From the NCBI GenBank assembly GCA_965278985.1, contig OZ257131.1, positions 1,302,001 through 1,366,000 of the forward strand: a stretch of DNA of 64,000 nt. The letters run 5' to 3'. Made by a program: the position numbers and the translations under genes. The stretch is from CAISIP01 sp965278985. Its GTDB lineage: Bacteria > Pseudomonadota > Gammaproteobacteria > Burkholderiales > Burkholderiaceae_C. This document shows positions 53,757 to 62,303 of the stretch, piece by piece. The notes under the pieces are model-generated. The model was not told where the DNA came from. It was given only the letters and a program-made list of their open reading frames with translations, and made no database searches. How positions within the stretch are numbered: the stretch's first letter is position 1; each line of letters opens with the position of its first letter.

Positions 53757-54214
53757 TGCGGATGCGCGCCCTTGCCATCGCCATCGCCATCGCCATCGCC
53801 ATCGCCATCGCCATCATGCTATTTGGTTTGCTGGGGCTGGGCCTTGCGCTGGTGACGACCGATGTCCGCGACATCTCTCCCGGCTCGCCGCTGGCGGTGT
53901 TGGTGGATGCAGAACTGCGCACCCTGTCGCGCCGATCGGACGCGGCCGAACTGCATTTCGATGTGTTGCCACAGGACGGCACCAGCGCCGCAATGGACCG
54001 GCTGGTCATGCGGCCCCGGCAGATGGCCAGCGCCCTGGCTTTGGCGCAGTCCTACCTCGTGCAGGTACGCGCCTATGCCGCCACGCCCGAGCCGGCGTGC
54101 CACCTGCACGCGTTGGCCGACGGCTGCACGCGCAGTCTGCGCAAGCCCGGCGCCGAGGTCCAGATCCGCCGCGAGGGCGGCGTGCTGGTCATCACCAAAT
54201 TCACGCTGCAATGA
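53756..54214 (+). CDS. Hypothetical envelope protein with a repeat-encoded hydrophobic anchor
   Basis: 152 aa from ATG 53756. The N-terminal hydrophobic segment consists largely of seven Ala-Ile pairs encoded by seven GCCATC units. A periplasmic-looking soluble domain follows with two cysteines (EPACHLH, DGCTRS). No family recognised. It begins at the previous stop (TGATG), and its own stop overlaps the next start (ATGA), so it lies in a three-gene overlapping set. Confidence 0.65.
   Translation: MRMRALAIAIAIAIAIAIAIMLFGLLGLGLALVTTDVRDISPGSPLAVLVDAELRTLSRRSDAAELHFDVLPQDGTSAAMDRLVMRPRQMASALALAQSYLVQVRAYAATPEPACHLHALADGCTRSLRKPGAEVQIRREGGVLVITKFTLQ
53774..53815 (+). repeat. Hexanucleotide repeat (GCCATC)x7
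   Basis: Seven perfect tandem GCCATC units inside the signal-anchor coding region of the 53756 gene. A change in copy number would keep the frame and lengthen or shorten the membrane segment by two residues per unit. Confidence 0.95.
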
Positions 54215-54633
54215 CCACCTGCCGCCTTCTCTTCGCCACCGTGTGCGCCGCGGCGGGAACCGCTTGCGCCTGCTCGCCCGGCCAGAACATCGACATCGCG
54301 TTCGCCAGGAACGACGCTCGGCTGACGGCGGTGCAGGTGCGCAGGCTGGCGGACTTCAGCATCCGCATCCGGCTCGACTACCCCAACCACGACTTCCTGG
54401 GGATCGCCGGCATCGCAAGCCATGACGAACGCCAAGCCCATGCGTTGGCACTGCAACGTGCGCTGGCCGTGCGGCAGTATTTCGAGCGCACCGGTTACCG
54501 CCGCGCGCCTATGGAGATCTACAGCCAGGTGCGTCGCGCCGGTGGGCAGCCGGGCAGCGAGTCCCTGCACCGCACCGAAGTCATGCTGGCCCCCAAGCCT
54601 CCGCACGGTTGCGCGGCGGACCCACCGGGATGA
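54211..54633 (+). CDS. Small secreted OmpA-like protein
   Basis: 140 aa from ATG 54211, overlapping the previous stop. N-terminal signal-like segment MTTCRLLFATVCAAAGTACACS, possibly a lipoprotein signal with Cys as acceptor. The rest resembles a minimal OmpA-like peptidoglycan-binding core: FARNDARLT early, GIAS, then ALQRALAVRQYFERTGY (the RALAVRxYL pattern) and SESLHRTEVML. The match is weak and the motif lacks some usual residues. Third gene of the overlapping set. Confidence 0.6.
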   Translation: MTTCRLLFATVCAAAGTACACSPGQNIDIAFARNDARLTAVQVRRLADFSIRIRLDYPNHDFLGIAGIASHDERQAHALALQRALAVRQYFERTGYRRAPMEIYSQVRRAGGQPGSESLHRTEVMLAPKPPHGCAADPPG

Positions 54634-54715
54634 CTGTGCACCATTGCGCGCTGTACGGCATGGGGCCGATGCCCATAATCGGCAGCTTGACCATCACCTT
54701 CCGAAAGAGATCCGC

Positions 54716-55159
54716 ATGACCATCCGCCTGCCCATCCTCGCGCTTGCTGCGCTGCTCGCCAGCACCACCTGGGCGCAAACTGCAGCCACCACCGCCGAGG
54801 CCGCCGCCAAGGAGGAGGGCGCCCAGGTGACGTCTTCCGGCCTCGTCTACCGCGCATTGAAGGAAGGCACGGGCGCCAGCCCCAGTGCATCCGACAAGGT
54901 GAAGGTGCATTACCGTGGCACGCTGCTGGACGGCAAGGAGTTCGACAGCTCCTACAAGCGCAACAGCCCCATCGAGTTCCCGCTGAGCGGCGTGATCCCC
55001 TGCTGGACCGAGGGCGTGCAGAAGATGAAGGTGGGTGGCAAGGCCAAGCTGACCTGCCCCCCCGCCATCGCCTATGGCAGCCGGGGCGCAGCCGGCGTGA
55101 TCCCGCCGAACGCGACGCTGCAGTTCGAGGTGGAGCTGCTGGGGATCAACGGCCGCTGA
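54716..55159 (+). CDS. FKBP-type peptidyl-prolyl cis-trans isomerase, exported
   Basis: 147 aa from ATG 54716. Signal peptide about 1-20 (LPILALAALLASTTWAQ). A single FKBP domain follows: VKVHYRGTLLDGKEFDSSYKR, IEFPLSGVIPCWTEGVQKMKVGGKA and YGSRGAAGVIPPNATLQFEVELL, with the usual active-site aromatic and Asp residues. A periplasmic folding catalyst of the FkpA/FklB type. Its last 14 nt overlap, on the opposite strand, the 3' end of the 55146 PEP-CTERM gene. Confidence 0.92.
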   Translation: MTIRLPILALAALLASTTWAQTAATTAEAAAKEEGAQVTSSGLVYRALKEGTGASPSASDKVKVHYRGTLLDGKEFDSSYKRNSPIEFPLSGVIPCWTEGVQKMKVGGKAKLTCPPAIAYGSRGAAGVIPPNATLQFEVELLGINGR

Positions 55160-56252
55160 CGCGGCCCTGCGCGGCGTTGGCGGTGGTGGGCCTTTCAGAC
55201 CCGCGCCTGCGGCGCCGCCACGCCGGGCCCTGCGTGAGCGCGAGTGCACCCAGGCCCAGCAGCACCATGGCAGCGGACGCGGGCTCGGGCACGGCACTGA
55301 TCGGCGGGTCCACCGCCAACGGCTCGCCCCAACGAACGGCGTCCGTGCGCAGGCTCAGGACCGTGTCCGGCACGGACCATGACAGCAGCACGGACAGCGT
55401 GCTGGCTTCCTCCGTGATGGACGCCACAGCGAAGTTGGCTTCCATGTACCTCGGCGAGATGCACTTTACCCAGGGCTTGCCGGGTTGGTCCAGGCAGTTG
55501 CCGTCACCTGGGAAGTCGAAGAGATCGGTGAAGGCATATTGCAGCTGGTATTGCTTCGTCCAATCGCCCGTCTCCTGCACATCGATGGCCAGCTCCTGCA
55601 GGTTGTCCAGGGTCCGGAAGTCCGAGTACATGCGCAGCAGGCCACCTACCTGGCCTGGCTGGGTGGTATGTCCCACCAGGGTGGCTGTCAGCGTGAGGTA
55701 CTGGGGCACCAATCCCAGTGTGGCGGCCACCTCGCGGCTGAACTCCGGCTCGAAAGAGTTGTAGATCTTTCCGGAGGCGCCCGACACGGCGAACATCCCT
55801 TGGTTGCCTGCAGGCGTCTGGCTGTAAGCGACGCCCGCGGCTTCGAGCTCCATGCGGCCCGTCTGGGAACTGGTGATGGCCGTGGCGTAGGCTGACCAAG
55901 GCGCCGGTGCCGCGCCGTCGACAACACGCGTGCCGGAGATGGCCACCGCCGCGGAAACGCCCGGCAGGGGTGTGCCTCCTGCGCCGCCAGGGGGATAGGT
56001 CACGACGACGCCGGTGGACACCCTGCCGGACCCCGGAGCGGCCTCGGACACTTCTGCCGTGGGCGTACTGGACACGCGGGTGGCGTCGAGCATGTTGGGG
56101 GCGTCGAATGCGCCGCGGCCATAGGCGGTGGCGGACGCCATGGCGGACTGGGCGCCGCCTGTGCTCTGGGTGACGACGGGTGCCGCCTGCACCGCCTGTC
56201 CGAAGGCAAGGGGAAAGGCGATACCGAGGGCGACGAGATGGCGTGTGGGCAT
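55146..56252 (-). CDS. PEP-CTERM sorting domain-containing protein (paralog A)
   Basis: 368 aa from ATG 56252 (MPTRHLVALGIAFPLAFGQAVQA signal peptide). C-terminal sorting signal SAVPEPASAAMVLLGLGALAL, then an Arg cluster, with 20 extra residues after it. The middle domain is shared with the neighbouring 56299 protein: TSSQTGRMELEAAGVAY, EFSREVAATLGLVPQYLTLTATLVG, LSVLLSWSVPDTVLSL. Predicted surface or matrix protein, exported and processed by an exosortase encoded elsewhere. The extracellular function is unknown. Confidence 0.85.
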   Translation of the reverse strand: MPTRHLVALGIAFPLAFGQAVQAAPVVTQSTGGAQSAMASATAYGRGAFDAPNMLDATRVSSTPTAEVSEAAPGSGRVSTGVVVTYPPGGAGGTPLPGVSAAVAISGTRVVDGAAPAPWSAYATAITSSQTGRMELEAAGVAYSQTPAGNQGMFAVSGASGKIYNSFEPEFSREVAATLGLVPQYLTLTATLVGHTTQPGQVGGLLRMYSDFRTLDNLQELAIDVQETGDWTKQYQLQYAFTDLFDFPGDGNCLDQPGKPWVKCISPRYMEANFAVASITEEASTLSVLLSWSVPDTVLSLRTDAVRWGEPLAVDPPISAVPEPASAAMVLLGLGALALTQGPAWRRRRRGSERPTTANAAQGRVSGR

Positions 56253-56298
56253 GGTCGGGTGCCTGGCTGGGCTGTGCGAGAGTAGGAAGGCGGGACGA

Positions 56299-57414
56299 TC
56301 AAGATGCGCCGGACGCAGCACGTCGGGCCACGCCAAGGGTTCGGCGCCGGCCTTGCACTCCCGCGAGCACCCCGATCCCCAGCAGCACCATGGCGGCTGA
56401 ACCCGGCTCCGGCACGGTGGCGACAGGCAGGTCCACCGCCAGCGGCGCGCCCCAGTTGGCGGCGTCGGTGGCCAGGCTCAGCACAGTGTCTGGCACGGAC
56501 CACGACAGCAGCACGGACAGTTCATTCGTGTCACTGGAGGTGGACTCGGTCCCGATGTTGAAGCTGGTTTCGAACCTTACGGTCGAAACGCACCGGGCCC
56601 AACTCCAGTTGCTGGGTGCCTCCAGGCAGTTGTAAAAGACTTGTTGGCCCTGCGCCTGACCTACATATTCCACCAAAGTCGATAGCCGGTACTGCAACTG
56701 GTACTGCCGCGTCCATTCGCCCGCGGCATCCACCGCGATCTCCAGTTCCTGATAGGTGGTCGGATCAAAGAAGTCCGAGTAGGCCAGCAGGGAGCCGGTC
56801 ACCAGGCCTGGCGATGCCGTCCGGCCGGTCAGGGTCGCTGTCAACGTCAGGTACTGGGGAATGGTTCCCAAGGCGGCAGCGACTTCCCGGCTGAACTCCG
56901 GTGCAAAGCCATTCATGGTGCCGGCGCGGGCTGTGGTGTAGGCGAACATCCATGCATAACTGGATGCGTCGTACGTGAACGGCACACCACCTGCCTGCAA
57001 TTCGACGCGGCCAGTCTGCGAACTGGCGATGGCCGAAGCATGGGCGGACCAGGGTGTCGGTGGCTCGCCCGTGAAGTGGCGCGTGCCGCTGATGTCCACA
57101 GAAGCGGCCACGCCCAGCAGGGGCGGGTTACCTGAACTTCCGGGGGCATAGGTCCAGACTGCGCCGGTGTCCACATTGCCGGTCCCGCTTCCGGCATAAG
57201 ACTGTTGTGCCGTGGGGTAGCTGTACACGCGCGCATTGTCAATATCCTCGACGGAGCCAGGGCCCATGCCGTAGGTGATAGCGGTTGCTGCCGCGCGCTG
57301 AAGGCCTCCTTCAGCCGATACGACGACAGGTGCCGCGTGCACGGCAGCCTGGCCAAAGGAAAGCAGGATGGCGGCACCGAGGGAGGCGATGCAGTGGCGT
57401 AGGGGCATGGTCAT
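56299..57414 (-). CDS. PEP-CTERM sorting domain-containing protein (paralog B)
   Basis: 371 aa from ATG 57414 (second ATG 57408). Signal peptide about 1-27 ending VHAAPVV. Same domain order as paralog A, with matching stretches ASSQTGRVELQAGGVPF, EFSREVAAALGTIPQYLTLTATLTG and LSVLLSWSVPDTVLSLATDA. The sorting signal is ATVPEPGSAAMVLLGIGVLAG plus Arg cluster. The frame stays open far upstream, but that part overlaps the histidine-kinase gene and is not coding. It lies 46 nt upstream of paralog A, so the pair is a tandem duplication and probably one transcript. Confidence 0.85.
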   Translation of the reverse strand: MTMPLRHCIASLGAAILLSFGQAAVHAAPVVVSAEGGLQRAAATAITYGMGPGSVEDIDNARVYSYPTAQQSYAGSGTGNVDTGAVWTYAPGSSGNPPLLGVAASVDISGTRHFTGEPPTPWSAHASAIASSQTGRVELQAGGVPFTYDASSYAWMFAYTTARAGTMNGFAPEFSREVAAALGTIPQYLTLTATLTGRTASPGLVTGSLLAYSDFFDPTTYQELEIAVDAAGEWTRQYQLQYRLSTLVEYVGQAQGQQVFYNCLEAPSNWSWARCVSTVRFETSFNIGTESTSSDTNELSVLLSWSVPDTVLSLATDAANWGAPLAVDLPVATVPEPGSAAMVLLGIGVLAGVQGRRRTLGVARRAASGAS

Positions 57415-57542
57415 GTGTCTGGCTGAGCAATGCCGGCATTGGAGCCGGCGTGCCGCTGGCTGTCTGTCCCCCGATCTAGCGACATGCGTTGCGCCGGACG
57501 TACGCAGGGCGCTGGCGCCGCCATGTGCCGAAGGCGGCAGTC

Positions 57543-59645
57543 CTATGGCGACGCCGGCAGCACCAGCAGCACGCAGGTCCTGCCCGGCCGGGACTCCCAG
57601 CGCACCTCGGCGCCGATGGCCTCGGCCCTGCGGCGCAGGTGGCCCAGACCGCGGCGGCCCGCCTGGGGCATGGCCGTAGCGTCGAAGCCGCGGCCGTTGT
57701 CTTCCACGGCGATGGTGATCGCGGAACCCTGCTGCGTGGCCACCACCGCCACCTGCGTTGCCCCGGCGTGCTTGACGACGTTGCTGAACACCTCCTGCAG
57801 CATGCGCAGGATGTGCAGCGCGCTGCCCGGCGAGAGCCAGGGCAGGCGCAGCTCCTCGTCCACCTCCCAGAGCAGCGCAACCCCCGCCGCTTCCAGCCGC
57901 GGCCCGAGGCGGAAGCGCAGCGAGGCGAGCAGCAGCAGCAGGTCCGTGTCCATGGGCTCCAGCGAGTCGATGGTGAGCTTGAGGTCGTCGATGCATTCGC
58001 GCAGCACCTGGGCCACGTCGATGCTGCCGGGCGGGCTGTGTTCCACCACCGTCAGCGCGCCGATCAGCGCCGAGCCGAAGCCGTCGTGCATGTCGCGGAT
58101 CAGGCGCTGGCGCTCGTCGCCCAGCACTTGCTGCCGCTCTGCCTGGCGCAGCTGCTCGTGGCTCAGCAGCAGCTCGGACTCGCGCTGGCGCAGGCGCGAC
58201 TCCAGCGTGGTGTTGGCGGCGTCCAGCGCGCGCATGGCGTGGGTGTAGCGCATCAGCAGCAGGGCCATGCATAGCACGAAGGTGCCCAGCATGGTGTAGG
58301 GCACGAGGTACACGCCCTCGATGGATAGGTGGTAGTTCTGCAGCAGCCAGTCGTGCACGATCAAAGGCGGCACCAGCAGGTTCCAGGCCGCCAGCAGCAG
58401 CCCGCCGCGCGAGCCGCTGCGCCAGGCGGCCACGCACATCATCGCCGTCATGACCAGCGCCACCACAAACAGCAGGATGTAGGCCAGCGGCGCGAGGCTG
58501 GCCATGTCAGGTACCACGCGGGAGGGCAGGGTGATGGCGGTCGCCACCAGCATCAGGCCGGCCAGGGTCTTCTCCAGGCGCGGATAGCGGCGCCCGTTCA
58601 TGCGAAGGGCCAGGGCCAGTGCTGCCAGCAGCAGCCAGCCCGAGCAGCTCACCGTGAGCCAGCTGAACCAGTCCTCGGCGATGGGCAACGGCTCCTGCCC
58701 GACGGAGTACTGCAGGCAGCGCACATAGGACAGCAGAGCGCACAGGAAGAACAGCAGGAAGACCGGTTCTCGCCGGCGCTTTGTCCGTTTCGCGGCACCG
58801 GCCGCAGGGCGCGCGCTGTCCCCCGCCGCGGCCGGCGTCCCCAGCACCCAGACGCCAAACGCAAAGAACCCCAGCACCAGGAAGGCAGCGCTGCTGGCCG
58901 CGGGCACGTCCACCTGCACCAGCGCGCGCCAGAAGCGGCGGCCCTCCAGCGCGCGCTGGTCGCCCACCCACACGGTAGAAAGCGCCCCGCCCGCGCTGCG
59001 CAGGCTCACGATACGGACCAGGATCTCCTGCGGCGGCCGCTCGCCCGCGCCTGCGAGCGGGATCCATAGCGGGTGGTTGAATCCGTTCCAGATCGCGCCG
59101 CCGCGCGAGCGCTCCAGCAGCCGGCCATCGCCGTAAACAGCGATCTTGCCGATGGTCTGCCAGCGCGGCACGTACAGGACGGGCACGCCCTGGGTCGTCG
59201 GCAGGCCGCGCAACGACAGGCGCAGCCACGTGGTCACCGTCTCGTCGGGCACGGTGGTGGAGGTCAGCAGCGGGCGTTCCATCACGTGCGGCAGTGGCGT
59301 GGGTTGCCAGGCGGCGGCCTGCGCGTCCAGGTCCGGCCGCGCGGGGGGCAGCGCCAGGTTGCCGCCGGCGAATCGTGCGACTTCGGCGCTGCGGAACTGT
59401 TGCGCCAGGGGCTCTTGTGCAGGCTGTGAAGCCGGGGTCGCCGGTGCCGTAGGGGCCTGCGACCCCTGTGCCTCCTGTGCGGGATTTGCGGCATGTGCGG
59501 CATGTGCGATGGCCGCCAGGCACAGGGCGGCCCCCACGAGGCCGGCCCTCCAGCGCGTCCAGGGCTTAATGGCCCGCTCCCGTCCCGGCCTGCCCCCGCA
59601 CCTTGTTGATGGCCTCGATCTTCGAGTTGACCTCGAGCTTGGCAT
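57543..59645 (-). CDS. Sensor histidine kinase (7TMR-DISM, NarL-type HisKA_3)
   Basis: Up to 700 aa; the start is uncertain. ATG 59645 is the only standard start before the signal-like segment, and it overlaps the response-regulator gene by 80 nt; an ATT at 59570 or GTG 59536 are alternatives. Segments: signal peptide (AGLVGAALCLAAIAHAAHA), periplasmic DISM-type sensor domain, about seven membrane helices, a coiled-coil linker, the HisKA_3 phospho-acceptor His in IRDMHDGFGSALIG, then the HATPase with EVFSNVVKHAGA (N box), VEDNGRGFD and GRRGLGHLRRRAE. It pairs with the NarL-type regulator at 59566. The signal sensed is unknown. Confidence 0.85.
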   Translation of the reverse strand: MPSSRSTRRSRPSTRCGGRPGRERAIKPWTRWRAGLVGAALCLAAIAHAAHAANPAQEAQGSQAPTAPATPASQPAQEPLAQQFRSAEVARFAGGNLALPPARPDLDAQAAAWQPTPLPHVMERPLLTSTTVPDETVTTWLRLSLRGLPTTQGVPVLYVPRWQTIGKIAVYGDGRLLERSRGGAIWNGFNHPLWIPLAGAGERPPQEILVRIVSLRSAGGALSTVWVGDQRALEGRRFWRALVQVDVPAASSAAFLVLGFFAFGVWVLGTPAAAGDSARPAAGAAKRTKRRREPVFLLFFLCALLSYVRCLQYSVGQEPLPIAEDWFSWLTVSCSGWLLLAALALALRMNGRRYPRLEKTLAGLMLVATAITLPSRVVPDMASLAPLAYILLFVVALVMTAMMCVAAWRSGSRGGLLLAAWNLLVPPLIVHDWLLQNYHLSIEGVYLVPYTMLGTFVLCMALLLMRYTHAMRALDAANTTLESRLRQRESELLLSHEQLRQAERQQVLGDERQRLIRDMHDGFGSALIGALTVVEHSPPGSIDVAQVLRECIDDLKLTIDSLEPMDTDLLLLLASLRFRLGPRLEAAGVALLWEVDEELRLPWLSPGSALHILRMLQEVFSNVVKHAGATQVAVVATQQGSAITIAVEDNGRGFDATAMPQAGRRGLGHLRRRAEAIGAEVRWESRPGRTCVLLVLPASP

Positions 59646-60264
59646 AGATGCGCCGCACGAAGGTCTGCACCGTGTGGCGCGTCACGCCCATGCGCTGCGC
59701 GATCTCGTCGTAGGTGAAGCCGCGCGTGATACCGGCCAGCACCTCCTGCTCGCGCTGCGACAGGGCCACGCCGGGAGCAGGGGACGCCGCAGGCTCTGCC
59801 GGTGCCACAGGCATTGCCGGCTCGGCCTGCAGCCGCATCAGCACATGGCGCGCGATACGCGGGCTGATGGGGCTACCCCCCGCGCGCAGATGTCGGATTT
59901 CTTCCACCATGCGCGGTGCCGGCGTGTCCTTCAGCAGGTAGCCGGTGGCGCCGGCCTCGATGGAGCGGATCACGCTGGCCTCGTCGCCGAACACGCTGTA
60001 GACCATCACGTCGCAGTGCGGCCACGCCACCCGCGCGGCGCGGATCAGGGCCACACCCGAGCCGTCGGGCAACCCCAGGTCGACCAGCAGAACGTCGGCC
60101 GGCGGTCCCTGCAGCAGGCGCTGGCCCGCGGCCAGCGTGGCCACGCGCGTGGCGAGCAGCATGTCGGGCGCCGCGTCGATGGCAGCCGCCAGCATGTCGC
60201 TGAAACGCACATCGTCCTCGACCAGCACGATGCGCAGGGGCGGGGCGCTGCGGGCGGGCTGCAT
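59566..60264 (-). CDS. Response regulator (NarL/FixJ family)
   Basis: 232 aa from ATG 60264 with an AGGAGA site upstream; longer frames are not needed. Receiver domain with acidic pocket VLVEDD, phospho-acceptor Asp in VLLVDLGLPDGSG and conserved Lys in GYLLKDTPAP. After a 30-residue Ala/Pro linker comes the LuxR-type helix-turn-helix LSQREQEVLAGITRGFTYDEIAQRMGVTRHTVQ. The stop lies within the 5' region of the kinase gene, so the two are coupled. The tandem PEP-CTERM genes immediately downstream on the same strand are plausible targets or co-transcribed. Confidence 0.92.
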   Translation of the reverse strand: MQPARSAPPLRIVLVEDDVRFSDMLAAAIDAAPDMLLATRVATLAAGQRLLQGPPADVLLVDLGLPDGSGVALIRAARVAWPHCDVMVYSVFGDEASVIRSIEAGATGYLLKDTPAPRMVEEIRHLRAGGSPISPRIARHVLMRLQAEPAMPVAPAEPAASPAPGVALSQREQEVLAGITRGFTYDEIAQRMGVTRHTVQTFVRRIYAKLEVNSKIEAINKVRGQAGTGAGH

Positions 60265-60456
60265 GCGGCAGGTTCTCCTGAAAGGATGGAAGGGAGGTCC
60301 CAGGGCCGGGCCATGCCGGGGGATTATGGGTGGCGCCGCGTGCCGGCCCGTGTCGCTAGATCGGGGGACATGCCGGCGGTACACGGGCTGGCCGCGCGCC
60401 TCGCGTGTGTCCGGGTAGCAGGGCCGAAGCCGCCGACGTGGGCGATGCCGCAGAGC

Positions 60457-62175
60457 TCAAGCGTGCGTGACCACGCGGTTGCGGCCCTGGTGCTTGGCCT
60501 CGTACAACGCTTCGTCGGCCCGCCGCAGCAGGCTTTCCGCATCGTCCGCCTCGCCACCCAGCGCGGCCAGGCCCACGCTGATGGTGACCTGTCCGGCCTT
60601 GGCATGGCGGTGGGCCGCGACATGGTCGATCAGGGATTGCGCCACGGTGCGCGCGGCCTCCACATCCGTGTCGGGCAGCAGCGCCACGAATTCTTCGCCG
60701 CCCATGCGGGCGACCACGTCGGAGCTGCGCAGGCGTTCGGTGATCGCGGTGGCCAGGAACTTCAGCACCTCGTCGCCCACGTCGTGGCCGTAGGTGTCGT
60801 TGACGCGCTTGAAGTGGTCGGCATCGACCATCAGCAGGGCCAGCGGGCGCTGGCCACGGCGGGCGAGTGCCAGCGCCAGGTCGCATTGCGACTGGAAGCC
60901 ACGCCGGTTCAGCACGCCGGTGAGCGGGTCGTGCCGTACCTGCAGGTCCAGCTCGCGGTTGGCCTCTTCGAGTTGCCGCGTGCGCTGGCGCACCTGGGCC
61001 TCCATCTCCTCGTTCACGCGCAGCAGGCGCGTCGTCATGCGGTGCAGCGAGGTGGACAGGGTCATCACCTCGCGGCTGCTGCCCAGGATGGGGATGCTGG
61101 CATCGACCTCGGCGCGCTCCACGCGCGCGGTGGCCTGGGCCACGGTGTAGAGGTCCAGGCTCACGCGGCGCGCGGCCATCCACGCCAGCGCGCCGGCCAG
61201 CAGGGCACCGGCCACGCCCACGGCCAGCGCCAGCAGCAAAGCGCTGCGTGTGGGCGCCATGGCGATGGCCTCGGGCTCGCGCGCCACGATGCGCCAGCCC
61301 AGGTCGCTGGCGGCGTTGCGCGGTGCCATGCGCACCGCGGCCGTGAGGTACTCTTCACCATCGAGCCAGCGCACCACGCGCGGGACCGGCGGTGTGTACC
61401 CGTCGCTGCCGGTGCCATCGCCCGCAGCGCCGAGCCCTGGCTCCAGCGGCAGCGACTGGCCAGCCGCGCGCAGGGCTTCCGTGCGGCCTCCGGGTGCATA
61501 GATCAGCGTGCCTTCGCGGTCGAAAATGTACAGCTCCAGCCCGCGCGCGCGGGCGTCCGGCGGCAGCAGCGCATCGATGACCTCGCGTGCCCAGTCCCAG
61601 CTGCCATGGATGCCCAGCACGCCCAGCGTGCGCCCGTCCACGCGCACGGGTGCGGCAAAGTCCAGGAAGCGAAGTGGCTCTCCGGTCTGCAACCCGGGCA
61701 GCCTGGCGGCCAGCAGTTGGGCGGGATGCACATCCCCCACGAACAGGCCCTGCAGGCCGGCGGTGAACCATGGGCGCTCCTTGACGTTCTGGCCCTCCAG
61801 CAGGCCGCCCGTGGCGGCGTGCACGATGCCCTGGGTGTCGACGACGCCGATCCACAGGCTGGTAGGTCGCGTGGCCTGGTTGCGCGCCAGCAGGGCGCGT
61901 ACTTCGGGCGAATCGAGGCCGTCGCGCCAGAGGATTTCGGACTTGGCCAACACCTCCACCTCGCGGCTGCGATCCAGCAGCCCATCGGCCATCAGCACAG
62001 CGGCATTGCGGGCGATGCCATGCAGGCGTTCCACCGCCTGCTGCTGCGTGCGCAGCGTCAGGAACTCGGCGAAGACCATGGTCATGACCAGGGCCAGACC
62101 CATGACCAGGGCGCCGAAGATCGCGACGATCTGCGTGCGCAGGCTGGACGGAGAGCGTGTGGCGGACGCGGGCAT
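60457..62175 (-). CDS. Membrane diguanylate cyclase with periplasmic sensor and HAMP-like linker
   Basis: 572 aa from ATG 62175; a TTG further upstream (62247) is possible. Two membrane helices flank a roughly 250-residue periplasmic region with Cache-like features (VVDTQGIVHAATGG, GVLGIHGSWDWA). A HAMP-like stretch and a coiled coil follow, then a GGDEF domain: HDPLTGVLNRRGF, DADHFKRVNDTYGHDVGD and the active-site signature ARMGGEEF near residue 490. It makes cyclic di-GMP, controlling motility/biofilm switching. An inhibitory RxxD is present as RSSD upstream of the GGEEF. Single gene, same strand as the two-component system. Confidence 0.9.
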   Translation of the reverse strand: MPASATRSPSSLRTQIVAIFGALVMGLALVMTMVFAEFLTLRTQQQAVERLHGIARNAAVLMADGLLDRSREVEVLAKSEILWRDGLDSPEVRALLARNQATRPTSLWIGVVDTQGIVHAATGGLLEGQNVKERPWFTAGLQGLFVGDVHPAQLLAARLPGLQTGEPLRFLDFAAPVRVDGRTLGVLGIHGSWDWAREVIDALLPPDARARGLELYIFDREGTLIYAPGGRTEALRAAGQSLPLEPGLGAAGDGTGSDGYTPPVPRVVRWLDGEEYLTAAVRMAPRNAASDLGWRIVAREPEAIAMAPTRSALLLALAVGVAGALLAGALAWMAARRVSLDLYTVAQATARVERAEVDASIPILGSSREVMTLSTSLHRMTTRLLRVNEEMEAQVRQRTRQLEEANRELDLQVRHDPLTGVLNRRGFQSQCDLALALARRGQRPLALLMVDADHFKRVNDTYGHDVGDEVLKFLATAITERLRSSDVVARMGGEEFVALLPDTDVEAARTVAQSLIDHVAAHRHAKAGQVTISVGLAALGGEADDAESLLRRADEALYEAKHQGRNRVVTHA

Positions 62176-62303
62176 GGGAGGGGAGGGACTCCGTATGCTG
62201 TTCGAAAACGCGCCACCGGTTCGCGTGGCGAAGACAGTGTGCCTCAATCGCGGCGCTGCGCAGCGTCTTGGCCCTGCCGGCGATGCAGGATGTTGCGCCG
62301 GTG

